Positions 5,077 to 12,150 of a stretch of 18,220 nucleotides of DNA are shown piece by piece. Made by a program: the position numbers and the translations under genes. Where the stretch lies: assembly GCA_018813725.1 (NCBI GenBank), contig JAHJBD010000090.1, forward strand, positions 1-18,220. Direction: 5' to 3'. The first letter of the stretch is position 1, and each line of letters begins with the position of its first letter. A model generated the notes under the pieces. It searched no databases. It saw only the letters and a list, made by a program, of their open reading frames with translations, and was not told the DNA's origin. This DNA comes from Nanobdellota archaeon. GTDB taxonomy: Archaea > Nanobdellota > Nanobdellia > Woesearchaeales > JAHJBD01.

Positions 5077-6810
5077 ATGAAGAAAATATTTGTATTACTT
5101 GCATTAGTATTAATGTTATCAACGGTTCTAGCTGAAGAGCTTACTGAGGAAGCAGCTACGCAAACAGTAATTGAAGAGCTTGAAGATGATTCAAAGCCAA
5201 ATGGTTTCTTAGGTGGTTTTTTTAAGGAGATGTTCAAAGCAGCTACTGATAAGCTGTTTAAAGGCATTGGCATGAAATTTGGTTCAGGGGACAGCGGACC
5301 TTCTGAGTATGTAAGGATAGGGGACGGCAAATGGCATGATGTAAGCTGCATATTAAGCAAAGGTAATGAGTATGTAGGCTATACTAACCTAAAATGGGGA
5401 AACAGGGGAGATGCATCCATGACAATAATCGCTGCATTTGACAGTCCGCAGAAAGCTTCAACTAAAAAGTATAAAGAGCCTAAAAGCATCGTGACAGAAG
5501 AACCAAACATGGGCAATCAGGTTTCAGCTGTTATCACGATGGTTCCCGCTGATCAATTGATGACACTGTTGCAGCAGGAAGGGCTTGAAGATAAGCATGA
5601 TCTGATAAAAGATGCAGGCAAGAATTATTACAAGATAGCGATCACTGCTCCAGATAATGGATATTATGCATCTTATCAGATTAAGTTGACATCAGCTCCA
5701 AAGATTGCTTTTGCAAAAGTGGTATTAGATGAATACTCAGATTCAAGGGCAAGATTACATTATCCTGCTTCGCTTTCAAAAACAGATAAGCAGGTAACCT
5801 GTGTCCAAAAGGTTGAGATCATACCGGTCGATCTAGACAAGAAGCCGTTGGATGGCGCAACAATATCGTTCAGTTCTGATAAGAAAGTTAATGAGGAGTT
5901 TAAAGGCAAGTATGAGATTACAGGAAAAATACCTGATACAGTGATGTTGTCAAAAGATATCAACGGTGAAAAGGTAAGAAATTCTCTAAAAGGTTTGAAG
6001 GCTGGGAATTCATACAAAATTATACTTGCGTCTGAAGCAGAAAGGGTAAGAAAATACAAAGATCACCTGACTGAATGGGGCAAACAGATCTACGGACCAT
6101 CGTTTGAGCTTGATGATTATTACACTATCAAGATGACTGATGAGAATAAGTATCATAACAAGATAATATATTTCGACACTAATCTTCTTGCAACTGAAGA
6201 TGTCGAGAGCCCTTATCATGAAGGTATGCATGCATTATGGGAAAAGACTTCAATCACAAATGCAGCTGGAACACGTGAGGATATATGGAAGATGCTGCCT
6301 CAAAATGAAGGGAACCTTGGGATAATACACGATAATTTTGCTTTGGATGAAGCGCAGGCACACTTAGCTGGGTACTTTGGTGTCAAGTATTACAAAGGAA
6401 TAACCAAAGATGAAAGCGGTTATACCATAGCCAAGGAAAAAGATGCCATGGAGCATACGTGGGGAAAACCTAACCAGGTTGAAGGTGTTGTCACAACATT
6501 CCTTGTACAAGGATATGGTGATGAAGAGTATGTTGATGTCTTGAAAGATATGATGGATGTCAAGGAAAGCTATAAAAAAAAGCATGGCGCTTATCCAATG
6601 AATATCGGGCAGTTCTTGCATGAAAAGCTTGCACAAGGCAAAGATAAAGCAAAGTGGGAAGCTTTGGCATCAGAGTTAGGCATAAAAGCTTCGCTCGATA
6701 AAGGTGAAAGTGTTATGACATATGAGGAAGAGAGTTTTGATTACAGCAATATCAACACAGATGAGTATAGGTCGATCGATGAGATTATGCCAGTAGAGAA
6801 TACTTATTGA
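5077..6810 (+). CDS. Secreted HExxH protein, probable zinc metallopeptidase
   Basis: The 577-residue protein begins with a typical Sec signal peptide (MKKIFVLLALVLMLSTVLA, cleavage predicted after residue 19) and has no later membrane span, so it should be released or loosely attached outside the cell. YHEGMHALWEK gives an HExxH zinc motif at 381-385. FALDEAQAHLAGY follows, with Glu 425 forty residues later, a plausible third ligand in the gluzincin manner. The region before it (about 75-330) has beta-rich, repeat-free sequence with few cysteines and no domain I recognise. The tail is acidic (EEESFDYSNINTDEY). GGGTGG (5067-5072) precedes the ATG by 4 nt. It may be cotranscribed with bioY. It ends tail to tail with the PEBP gene. 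Catalytic activity is inferred from the motif alone. Confidence 0.75.
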   Translation: MKKIFVLLALVLMLSTVLAEELTEEAATQTVIEELEDDSKPNGFLGGFFKEMFKAATDKLFKGIGMKFGSGDSGPSEYVRIGDGKWHDVSCILSKGNEYVGYTNLKWGNRGDASMTIIAAFDSPQKASTKKYKEPKSIVTEEPNMGNQVSAVITMVPADQLMTLLQQEGLEDKHDLIKDAGKNYYKIAITAPDNGYYASYQIKLTSAPKIAFAKVVLDEYSDSRARLHYPASLSKTDKQVTCVQKVEIIPVDLDKKPLDGATISFSSDKKVNEEFKGKYEITGKIPDTVMLSKDINGEKVRNSLKGLKAGNSYKIILASEAERVRKYKDHLTEWGKQIYGPSFELDDYYTIKMTDENKYHNKIIYFDTNLLATEDVESPYHEGMHALWEKTSITNAAGTREDIWKMLPQNEGNLGIIHDNFALDEAQAHLAGYFGVKYYKGITKDESGYTIAKEKDAMEHTWGKPNQVEGVVTTFLVQGYGDEEYVDVLKDMMDVKESYKKKHGAYPMNIGQFLHEKLAQGKDKAKWEALASELGIKASLDKGESVMTYEEESFDYSNINTDEYRSIDEIMPVENTY

Positions 6811-7271
6811 CGGCTGTAAGTTGCGACAAGTTCAGCTTTGGCAAGGATGTGGCTTTCCATGGCTTTCAACAGATCTTTGGATGTTGTATCTTCTGGCAGG
6901 TTAAGTTCTGTGCCTAATGCGTAAACCTTGAAGACATACCTATGTGTTCCTGACGGAGGGCACGGGCCTTTGTAGCCATTTGTAGGCCATGAGTTCATGC
7001 CTTGTTCTCCTTTCTGTAAAGGTGATCCAACTGGGATATTATATTCTACCCAGTGGACCCATCCCTTCGCATCTGGGTCGTCCATGATCATGGCTAATGT
7101 TTTTGTGTTTTCTGGGATAGAATCTATGTTTAATACTGGCGGGATATCTTCGCCATCGCATGTGAACTTTGATGGAATCTCTTTGTCAAAGTCTGGGCTT
7201 GATATTTTCATGTTTATCACCTGTGTGCATGCTGTGAGAAGAATAATTATGGGTAGCCAACTAGATATCAT
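6804..7271 (-). CDS. PEBP / YbhB-YbcL (Raf kinase inhibitor-like) family lipoprotein
   Basis: The 155-residue protein has the full phosphatidylethanolamine-binding family core: MKISSPDF, FTCDGEDIPPVL, MIMDDPDAKGWVHWVEYNIP, PPSGTHRYVFKVYAL, and a final helix AKAELVATYSR. Members bind phosphate-containing ligands; roles in prokaryotes are poorly defined. With the ATG at 7271 the N-terminus is hydrophobic and ends in LLTAC, a lipobox with Cys 15, predicting a lipid-anchored surface protein. A second Met at 7211 would give a cytoplasmic form starting MKISS, as in many YbhB homologues. The longer start overlaps the preceding gene's end by 11 bp, consistent with coupled translation in the surface-protein operon. 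Its stop (6804-6806) interlocks with the convergent metallopeptidase stop. Confidence 0.9.
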   Translation of the reverse strand: MISSWLPIIILLTACTQVINMKISSPDFDKEIPSKFTCDGEDIPPVLNIDSIPENTKTLAMIMDDPDAKGWVHWVEYNIPVGSPLQKGEQGMNSWPTNGYKGPCPPSGTHRYVFKVYALGTELNLPEDTTSKDLLKAMESHILAKAELVATYSRQ

Positions 7272-9540
7272 TTGTACCGCCAGGCTGCAAGTTTTGCGTT
7301 GTTTCTGTGGAGCTTCCTGTAGATGAATCTGCTTTTAGTGTTAGCTTTCGCGTTCCAACTGTAGGTGCAGCAGACACGGTGTTGCAGACCTTGTCTTCTG
7401 AGCCGCCGCCTACCTGCGGGATGTCATCTTTGAACTCAATGCATATTTGTGTGTAGGCGTAATTTGAGTACTGGATAACTGCGTCCTCGCCTGTCCTGAG
7501 CTCATTGTCTCCTGGGTTAAGGCTGAAGCTGCTAGGGTATAATGCGATCTTGCCTGGAGGGCCGTAAAGGAAGATCATGAACTCAACCTCTGTCTGGGCG
7601 CGCTCTGGGTTTGTGACTGCCCAGGTTATCTTGTAAAGGTATTCTGTTGTTCCGTTCTCAGGGTTAGTGATAGGCTGGGATCGTTCTGCTTCTGCGTGAG
7701 CCAATATATTGAACAAACCGTCTGAAGTCTCTATGGTCATCACTGATTCAGGGGGGTCGTCTGCCTGAGACTGGCACAGCATGCTGACCCAGTGATCCAT
7801 CCCAAGGAACTTGCCGAAGCTTTCATCGATTGTTTCTCTCCATTCAGATATTGCTTCCTCACCCATAAGTATAGACGACCAGCCTGAAAGGCCACGGAAC
7901 TGTGTGGTCATCCTGTTGAAGTTGAGCTTCTGAGCCCTTGCAGTCTGGTATTCCCAGGATGCTTCTGCGCCTGGATCTGAAGGTTTTGAGGTGTAGTGTT
8001 TTGTGGTTGGGGTTCCATCTGCATCAAGAGTTGTGTATGTCAGGCCTTTTATCTTGCCTGTGCTGTCCCTTTCAAATGTTTCTGAGATGAAAGTTCCATC
8101 TGAATCTACCCTCTGCTTGTTTGTGAAGTAGTTGTAGAGCTGCCTGTCTTCCCCAGGGTATTTACTTGTCAGTTCAGCATTATACCTGCCGCCTGAGTAC
8201 ACAAGTGCAGTGGTAGATTTGAGTTTATCTTTTTCAGCATCAGTCATCCTATTGTATTCATCTTGTGGGATTACCCTTTCATCATTGTAGTGGACAGTTT
8301 GTGTGGCTGCATGGATGTTTGAGTTTTTGTCATTATAAAGGTAGATACTTGTTCCAGTGTTGGTGGTTATTTTCTGGACTTCTCCACCCATGGTAGCTGC
8401 AATCTGGCCGTCAGTGGAATCAGTTGATTTGATTGTGGCAAAACTGCCGCTTGCCACTTCTGCTGCTGTGGCTGTCTTTTTCAGATATGCAAAGTTTTCT
8501 GGTGAGAGTGTTACTTCTGTTTGAGCCGTACCAACCTTTAATTGAACTTCTGTTGGCCTGCCTACAGTACCTTCTTTGTTAATGTTGTGAGTTGTCCTAG
8601 CGTTAAGGTATGTAGTGTCTGTTGAGTATACTTTTGTGTCTGCTGTCAATTTTTTGGGTTGAGAGTTAACAAGATTAAACTGTATACCGCCTGTTTGGAG
8701 AAGCGGCTGTCCATCTGTGGTTGTATAGTCTGAGAGCGTGTATGGTGGGTTTTTGTGAGCATATTCATACAAGGATTTTGCAGAGTTTGCAGCTGCCTGT
8801 GAAGATAAGATACTGCTTGTGGTTGCAATCTGATTATTATCACCGTATTGTACAACAACGAATTTGCCACCACCAGCTTTTTTGTTGCCTTGTGCATCTA
8901 CCTCGATGATATATGTGGTGCCTGGTGCTCTTTCTTGAACAGCAGCAGCTTGGGTGCCAGGTGCAGTTACTGTGCCTGCTGGTGCAGTGGTCTGTCTTAG
9001 AGCGTTGTAATCAGCAAGGACATCTGCAGGGGTTGTGACTTGTTGTTCTGGTGGGATTTCTAGTGGTGGTTGTTCTTCTGGGGTTTTGGGAGAGGGTTGT
9101 GGCTTGACTGGTTGTTGGGCTTGTGGTGAACTTACAATAGCTAAGTTTGTTGTGGCTGTAGTTACAGCGGTTTTTGCTGATGCTGTTTTGACCTTAGCTT
9201 TATTTACTGCTTGCGTTGCAGCAGCTAGTTCAACATTTGTTACTGTACTACCAATTTCTGCATATCTCCTCTGTAAATTCTCTCGGTCAGTTTTAGCTCT
9301 TTCCTCAGCAGTTTGTGCTTCTGCTAGTACTTTTTGTGCATTATCCAAAGCTGTTTTAGCTTCACTTAGTGCATTATTTGTGCTCCCTACACCAGGCGTA
9401 CTCATCATCTCACCAACCTCAGGCACTAAAGTAGGCTCTGACTGCCTAATGCTTTCAGTAAAAAACCCTGCAAACACTGCCACTGTAATCAAGACTACAG
9501 CAACCATTCCAAGCCCTGGGTTTGGTGATCTGTATTTCAT
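7261..9540 (-). CDS. 759-aa membrane-anchored surface protein with Ala-rich coiled coil
   Basis: The N-terminus (MKYRSPNPGLG) is followed by a single hydrophobic span at about 12-28, which anchors the rest outside the cell (predicted). Residues about 55-135 are Ala/Lys/Glu-rich and heptad-like (coiled coil). A Pro-rich hinge follows (about 140-170), then a long Thr/Ser/Asn-rich beta-type stalk, and a C-terminal region (about 570-720) with WAVTNPERAQTEVEFMIFLYG and three Cys. No known family is recognised. The first ~46 codons are repeated twice upstream as separate small ORFs. The ATG overlaps the stop of the DUF1016 gene (ATGA, 9537-9540). The PEBP lipoprotein gene starts inside its last codons. 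It is probably part of a cell-surface assembly with the 702- and 1073-aa proteins. Confidence 0.85.
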   Translation of the reverse strand: MKYRSPNPGLGMVAVVLITVAVFAGFFTESIRQSEPTLVPEVGEMMSTPGVGSTNNALSEAKTALDNAQKVLAEAQTAEERAKTDRENLQRRYAEIGSTVTNVELAAATQAVNKAKVKTASAKTAVTTATTNLAIVSSPQAQQPVKPQPSPKTPEEQPPLEIPPEQQVTTPADVLADYNALRQTTAPAGTVTAPGTQAAAVQERAPGTTYIIEVDAQGNKKAGGGKFVVVQYGDNNQIATTSSILSSQAAANSAKSLYEYAHKNPPYTLSDYTTTDGQPLLQTGGIQFNLVNSQPKKLTADTKVYSTDTTYLNARTTHNINKEGTVGRPTEVQLKVGTAQTEVTLSPENFAYLKKTATAAEVASGSFATIKSTDSTDGQIAATMGGEVQKITTNTGTSIYLYNDKNSNIHAATQTVHYNDERVIPQDEYNRMTDAEKDKLKSTTALVYSGGRYNAELTSKYPGEDRQLYNYFTNKQRVDSDGTFISETFERDSTGKIKGLTYTTLDADGTPTTKHYTSKPSDPGAEASWEYQTARAQKLNFNRMTTQFRGLSGWSSILMGEEAISEWRETIDESFGKFLGMDHWVSMLCQSQADDPPESVMTIETSDGLFNILAHAEAERSQPITNPENGTTEYLYKITWAVTNPERAQTEVEFMIFLYGPPGKIALYPSSFSLNPGDNELRTGEDAVIQYSNYAYTQICIEFKDDIPQVGGGSEDKVCNTVSAAPTVGTRKLTLKADSSTGSSTETTQNLQPGGTNDI
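9404..9540 (-). repeat. Leader repeat copy A (5' end of the 759-aa gene)
   Basis: The first ~137 bp of the 759-aa gene is one of three direct copies. It shares with copy B an uninterrupted 20-bp block at its distal end (9404-9423) and, with both copies, the highly similar proximal 84-90 bp (9451-9540). It is the longest copy: B and C each lack a different 6-bp piece. The homology ends just after GAGATGAT as read on the minus strand. Confidence 0.85.
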
Positions 9541-10553
9541 CTCAAAAACCTTCTTTTCTCTTTTTCCAGTTCTTCTTTCAGCTCCTTTTCAGAAGGCAGC
9601 CTTAATTTGTATTTTGAAGCAAAAACCTTATTATTGAGCCCGCCTAAGACATAATCTGCATAGACTTTGTCCTTATCCAAGCAGAGGATTATTCCAATCG
9701 GATCTTTATCCCCCTCTGAGTTTATTTCATTCTTAAAGTAGTTTAAGTAGAAGTTCATCTGGCCGGCATCAATATGCTTAAATTTCCTTACTTTCAGATC
9801 GATCAAGACGTAACATTTTAATTGAATATTATAAAATACAAGGTCAACATAATGATGCTCATTATTCATAGTAATCCTATATTGCCTGTCAACAAAGCTA
9901 AATCCCCTGCCTAATTCTAATAAGAACTTGCTTAAGTTTCTTATCAGATTTGTTTCCAATTTAGTTTCTGTTAACCTTTCACTTTCCGGGATATTCAAAA
10001 ATTCCAGAACATAGGGGTCCTTAATTAAATCTTCTGCGTTTTCAATAATCTGCCCCCTTCTTGACAATTCTATAATACCTTTTTTGTCTTTACTCAAGGC
10101 AAGCCTTTCAAAGAGCGCTGAATCAATCTGCCTTTTAAGCTCCCTTACAGAATACTTGTTTTTTATACTCTCAATCTCATAAAAATCTCTTTTTAAGCCA
10201 TGATCTATGCTTAATAGTATTGAATAATGGCTCCAACTCAATTTTGCAGACAGTGTCTGCAATTTTGGATATATCAAATAGAATTTTCTCATATAAAGAA
10301 GGTTTCTCCAAGAAAAGCCTTTCCCATACTTTAATGACAGATCGTGCCCTAAGGTTTTAAGCAGCCTTTGCCCATACTCAGCTTTTTCCTTCCCTTCCTG
10401 CTCAAACTCGACTATTTGTTTTCCAATATTCCAGTAAGTGTTGACAATGATATTATTTACTTCGCGGATTACTCTTTTCCTTCCGTCCTCTAATAAACTG
10501 CTTATATTACCAAGCAAATTCTTGTAATTTTTAACTGTTATTTGTTTAGTCAT
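9537..10553 (-). CDS. DUF1016 / YhcG-family PDDEXK nuclease-domain protein
   Basis: The 338-residue protein matches both parts of the family. A helical N-terminal domain runs to about 160 (VNTYWNIGKQIVEFEQEGK, YGKGFSWRNLLYMRKFY, LSWSHYSILLSI). A C-terminal nuclease fold follows, with FSFVDRQYRI, HHYVDLVFYN (Asp 237), CYVLIDLKVRKF (Asp 252 and Lys 254, the D-x-K catalytic pair) and DAGQMNFYLNYF (Gln 265). Family members are frequently transferred accessory genes, often beside restriction-modification loci; the exact substrate is not settled. G+C looks lower than in the flanking surface-protein genes (by eye). It lies in the operon between leader copies B and A: the start is 1 bp after the stop of the 44-aa ORF and its TGA overlaps the ATG of the 759-aa gene. 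Gene and catalytic residues look intact. Confidence 0.93.
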   Translation of the reverse strand: MTKQITVKNYKNLLGNISSLLEDGRKRVIREVNNIIVNTYWNIGKQIVEFEQEGKEKAEYGQRLLKTLGHDLSLKYGKGFSWRNLLYMRKFYLIYPKLQTLSAKLSWSHYSILLSIDHGLKRDFYEIESIKNKYSVRELKRQIDSALFERLALSKDKKGIIELSRRGQIIENAEDLIKDPYVLEFLNIPESERLTETKLETNLIRNLSKFLLELGRGFSFVDRQYRITMNNEHHYVDLVFYNIQLKCYVLIDLKVRKFKHIDAGQMNFYLNYFKNEINSEGDKDPIGIILCLDKDKVYADYVLGGLNNKVFASKYKLRLPSEKELKEELEKEKRRFLR

Positions 10554-10554
10554 C

Positions 10555-10689
10555 CTAAATCATCTCACCAACCTCAGGTACTAGTGAAGGTTGTAACTCT
10601 TTCAGACTTTCAGTCCAGAACCCTGCAAACACTGCTACTGTAACTACAGCAAGCATTCCAAGTCCTGGGTTTGGTGATCTGTATCTCAT
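10555..10689 (-). CDS. 44-aa single-span membrane ORF (leader copy B)
   Basis: ATG 10689 to TAG 10557-10555 encodes 44 residues: MRYRSPNPGLG, a hydrophobic span to about residue 24, then a short polar tail ending VPEVGEMI. It is a near-copy of the first 46 residues of the 759-aa protein, with two residues missing in frame in the hydrophobic span, so the reading frame is kept. The ATG overlaps the TGA of the AlbA_2 gene (ATGA, 10686-10689) and the stop is followed after 1 bp by the DUF1016 ATG. It could be a real small membrane protein, a translational coupler for the downstream gene, or the decaying 5' end of a duplicated gene. The preserved frame favours the first two. Confidence 0.6.
   Translation of the reverse strand: MRYRSPNPGLGMLAVVTVAVFAGFWTESLKELQPSLVPEVGEMI
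10559..10689 (-). repeat. Leader repeat copy B
   Basis: 131 bp, direct repeat of 9404-9540 with one 6-bp deletion relative to copy A. The conserved blocks include ATCATCTCACCAACCTCAGG (10559-10578, plus strand) and the proximal 84 bp. Similarity stops abruptly at the left end, where the DUF1016 gene begins. Confidence 0.85.
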
Positions 10690-12026
10690 TTTAGGTAATA
10701 TCCGCCTTTTTTAGGGCTTCCTTTGAATTCTATTTTTTTATCTTTCCTTAATAATCCTAACCATCTCTCAATTGTTTTTGCAGGCACTTTCAATGCTTTC
10801 TCAAAGTTTGGCACCCTTTTTCCTGGATTCTTTTGGATATATTCTCTAAGAAGTTTTACTCCCTCATTTACTCCCTCATTTACTCCCTCATTTACTCCCT
10901 CATTTACTCCCTCATTTACTCCGCCAGTTTTTTTCTTGAAGCTTGAAATAAAATATCCATTAGTCTCTATCTCAAATTTAACCCTGCCATGCTTTTGGCA
11001 TTCATCTTTGATCCTCTTGATACCTGTACCCATTTTCTCAACCCAATGCACCCTATGGAATAAATCTGCAATAAGCGGGTTTCTTCTGATAGATATATCA
11101 CCTAATCTTTCTTTAGTAAGCGGCCTTATCAAGCCTCCGATATTTGTGATAGTTATACGATCATCAAAAATATCAATCTGCACATTTGCTCCGGATTGAA
11201 GATAATCCCTGTGCATCACAGCATTAAGGATCGCCTCCCTAAGGGCCTCAATAGGATATTCAGGGATCTCTTTCCTTTCAAGGCCTTTGATCTCATACTC
11301 AAGGAGAGTATTTCTTTCGATAAACTTTATCGAATCTTCAACCTGCCTGATCAGATTGTTTTCCATATCTTTTCGATCGATCACTTTGACTTTCTCTAAG
11401 CCCCTATATCTTGCGCAGGTGATATAGGCATTGATAAGATATTTCTTTGGGCTTTTGGAGAAAAACAAAACTCCTGTGTTGTTCAATCTTTCTTTGTCAA
11501 GAACACCAAGACTTAAAAGCACATCATCTCTATCTGCGGTGGTGCTTATTCCGGCCTTTTTAAGGTAGTTAGACAATCCTTCATGATCAAAGTCATCAAA
11601 GCCAAAACCAGGGCTGATCAGCTCGTCAAATCTAGCTTTGCTTTGAGATAATATTATCTCCTTAATATCATTTGTCTTCATCTTTTGAGAATTTGGCCCC
11701 TGCCTTAGATAGAATCCAGAAGCGCATCTGTAGGGCTTATCTTTTCCTTCTTTAACAGTTATTATCAGGATATCCCCAAAGTCTTCCAACGAGATCTCAA
11801 CAGAAGGGTCACAGTTGATAGCAATATCTTGTACCTGTGATTTAAGCTTGTTATCAACACTGATCCCTTTTATCTTATTATCATCAGATACCCCAAGGAA
11901 TATCCTGCCACCTTCTGAATTGGCAAAAGCGACCAGCTCTTTATCAATATTACTAAGGCTTTCTTTAAATTCTATCTTTAATCCTTCTCCTTCTTGCAGG
12001 ATAAGATCCAGCTCTTTCTTATCCAT
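10686..12026 (-). CDS. AlbA_2 / Schlafen-type ATP-binding regulator with winged-helix C-terminus
   Basis: The 446-residue protein has an AlbA_2 (Schlafen, divergent AAA_4) domain at about 12-125, with KIEFKES and FANSEGGRIFLGVSDD. A HATPase_c_4-type region follows at about 255-335 (LREAILNAVMHRDY, TNIGGLI, RRNPLIADLFHRVHWVEKMGTGI). A GVNE tandem linker occupies about 369-391, and a C-terminal winged helix ends the protein (VPAKTIERWLGLLRKDKKIEF). Proteins of this make-up are common accessory genes, thought to act as regulators or in defence; the precise role is unknown. The frame is intact. Its start lies inside the last codons of the 43-aa ORF (8-bp overlap) and its stop overlaps the next ATG as ATGA, so it is translated within the surface-protein operon. 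The base composition looks more AT-rich than the flanking surface genes. Confidence 0.92.
   Translation of the reverse strand: MDKKELDLILQEGEGLKIEFKESLSNIDKELVAFANSEGGRIFLGVSDDNKIKGISVDNKLKSQVQDIAINCDPSVEISLEDFGDILIITVKEGKDKPYRCASGFYLRQGPNSQKMKTNDIKEIILSQSKARFDELISPGFGFDDFDHEGLSNYLKKAGISTTADRDDVLLSLGVLDKERLNNTGVLFFSKSPKKYLINAYITCARYRGLEKVKVIDRKDMENNLIRQVEDSIKFIERNTLLEYEIKGLERKEIPEYPIEALREAILNAVMHRDYLQSGANVQIDIFDDRITITNIGGLIRPLTKERLGDISIRRNPLIADLFHRVHWVEKMGTGIKRIKDECQKHGRVKFEIETNGYFISSFKKKTGGVNEGVNEGVNEGVNEGVNEGVKLLREYIQKNPGKRVPNFEKALKVPAKTIERWLGLLRKDKKIEFKGSPKKGGYYLK
10858..10922 (-). repeat. 12-bp tandem repeat encoding GVNE units
   Basis: Five perfect plus-strand copies of ACTCCCTCATTT start at 10858, 10870, 10882, 10894 and 10906, followed by a partial copy at 10918. 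On the coding strand this gives GVNE repeats, a flexible linker between the ATPase-like and winged-helix domains. The unit is a multiple of three, so slippage changes linker length without breaking the frame. Confidence 0.95.
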
Positions 12027-12150
12027 CAGCCATCATCTCCACAAGCACTGACTGTGACTTTATGATGCTTTCAGTAAAAAACCCTGCAAACACTGTAATC
12101 ATGACTACAGCAACCATTCCAAGCCCTGGGTTTTGGGATATGTATTTCAT
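12019..12150 (-). CDS. 43-aa single-span membrane ORF (leader copy C)
   Basis: ATG 12150 to TAA 12021-12019 encodes 43 residues: MKYISQNPGLG, a hydrophobic span to about 25, then a short polar tail ending VEMMADG. It resembles the N-terminus of the 759-aa protein but lacks two codons in the span, at a different place from copy B, again in frame. The ATG overlaps the TGA of the 1073-aa gene (ATGA, 12147-12150). The stop lies 8 bp inside the AlbA_2 gene. As with copy B, it may be a functional small membrane protein, a coupling leader, or a remnant; maintenance of frame despite an independent deletion argues against simple decay. Confidence 0.55.
   Translation of the reverse strand: MKYISQNPGLGMVAVVMITVFAGFFTESIIKSQSVLVEMMADG
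12031..12150 (-). repeat. Leader repeat copy C
   Basis: About 120 bp, direct repeat of 9404-9540. The proximal 84 bp (12067-12150) is nearly identical to copy A apart from a 6-bp deletion and a few substitutions. The distal part is more diverged but ends in the same CATCATCTC block (12031-12039), next to which the AlbA_2 gene begins. Confidence 0.85.

Noticed and set aside
9035..9637. A 200-codon plus-strand frame opposite the 5' part of the 759-aa gene
   Set aside because: It is the reverse of the Ala/Pro/Thr-rich coding strand, gives a Cys/Ser-rich low-complexity product, and has no ribosome site. The minus-strand gene has a clear membrane span and operon junctions.
10723..11199. A 158-codon plus-strand frame with repeated SFTP units
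   Set aside because: It is the antisense of the GVNE tandem repeat in the AlbA_2-type gene, whose domains read clearly on the minus strand.
9537..12150. The whole segment as a classical transposon or integrative element
   Set aside because: I see no transposase, integrase, terminal inverted repeats or short target-site duplication. The only repeats are the coding leader copies.
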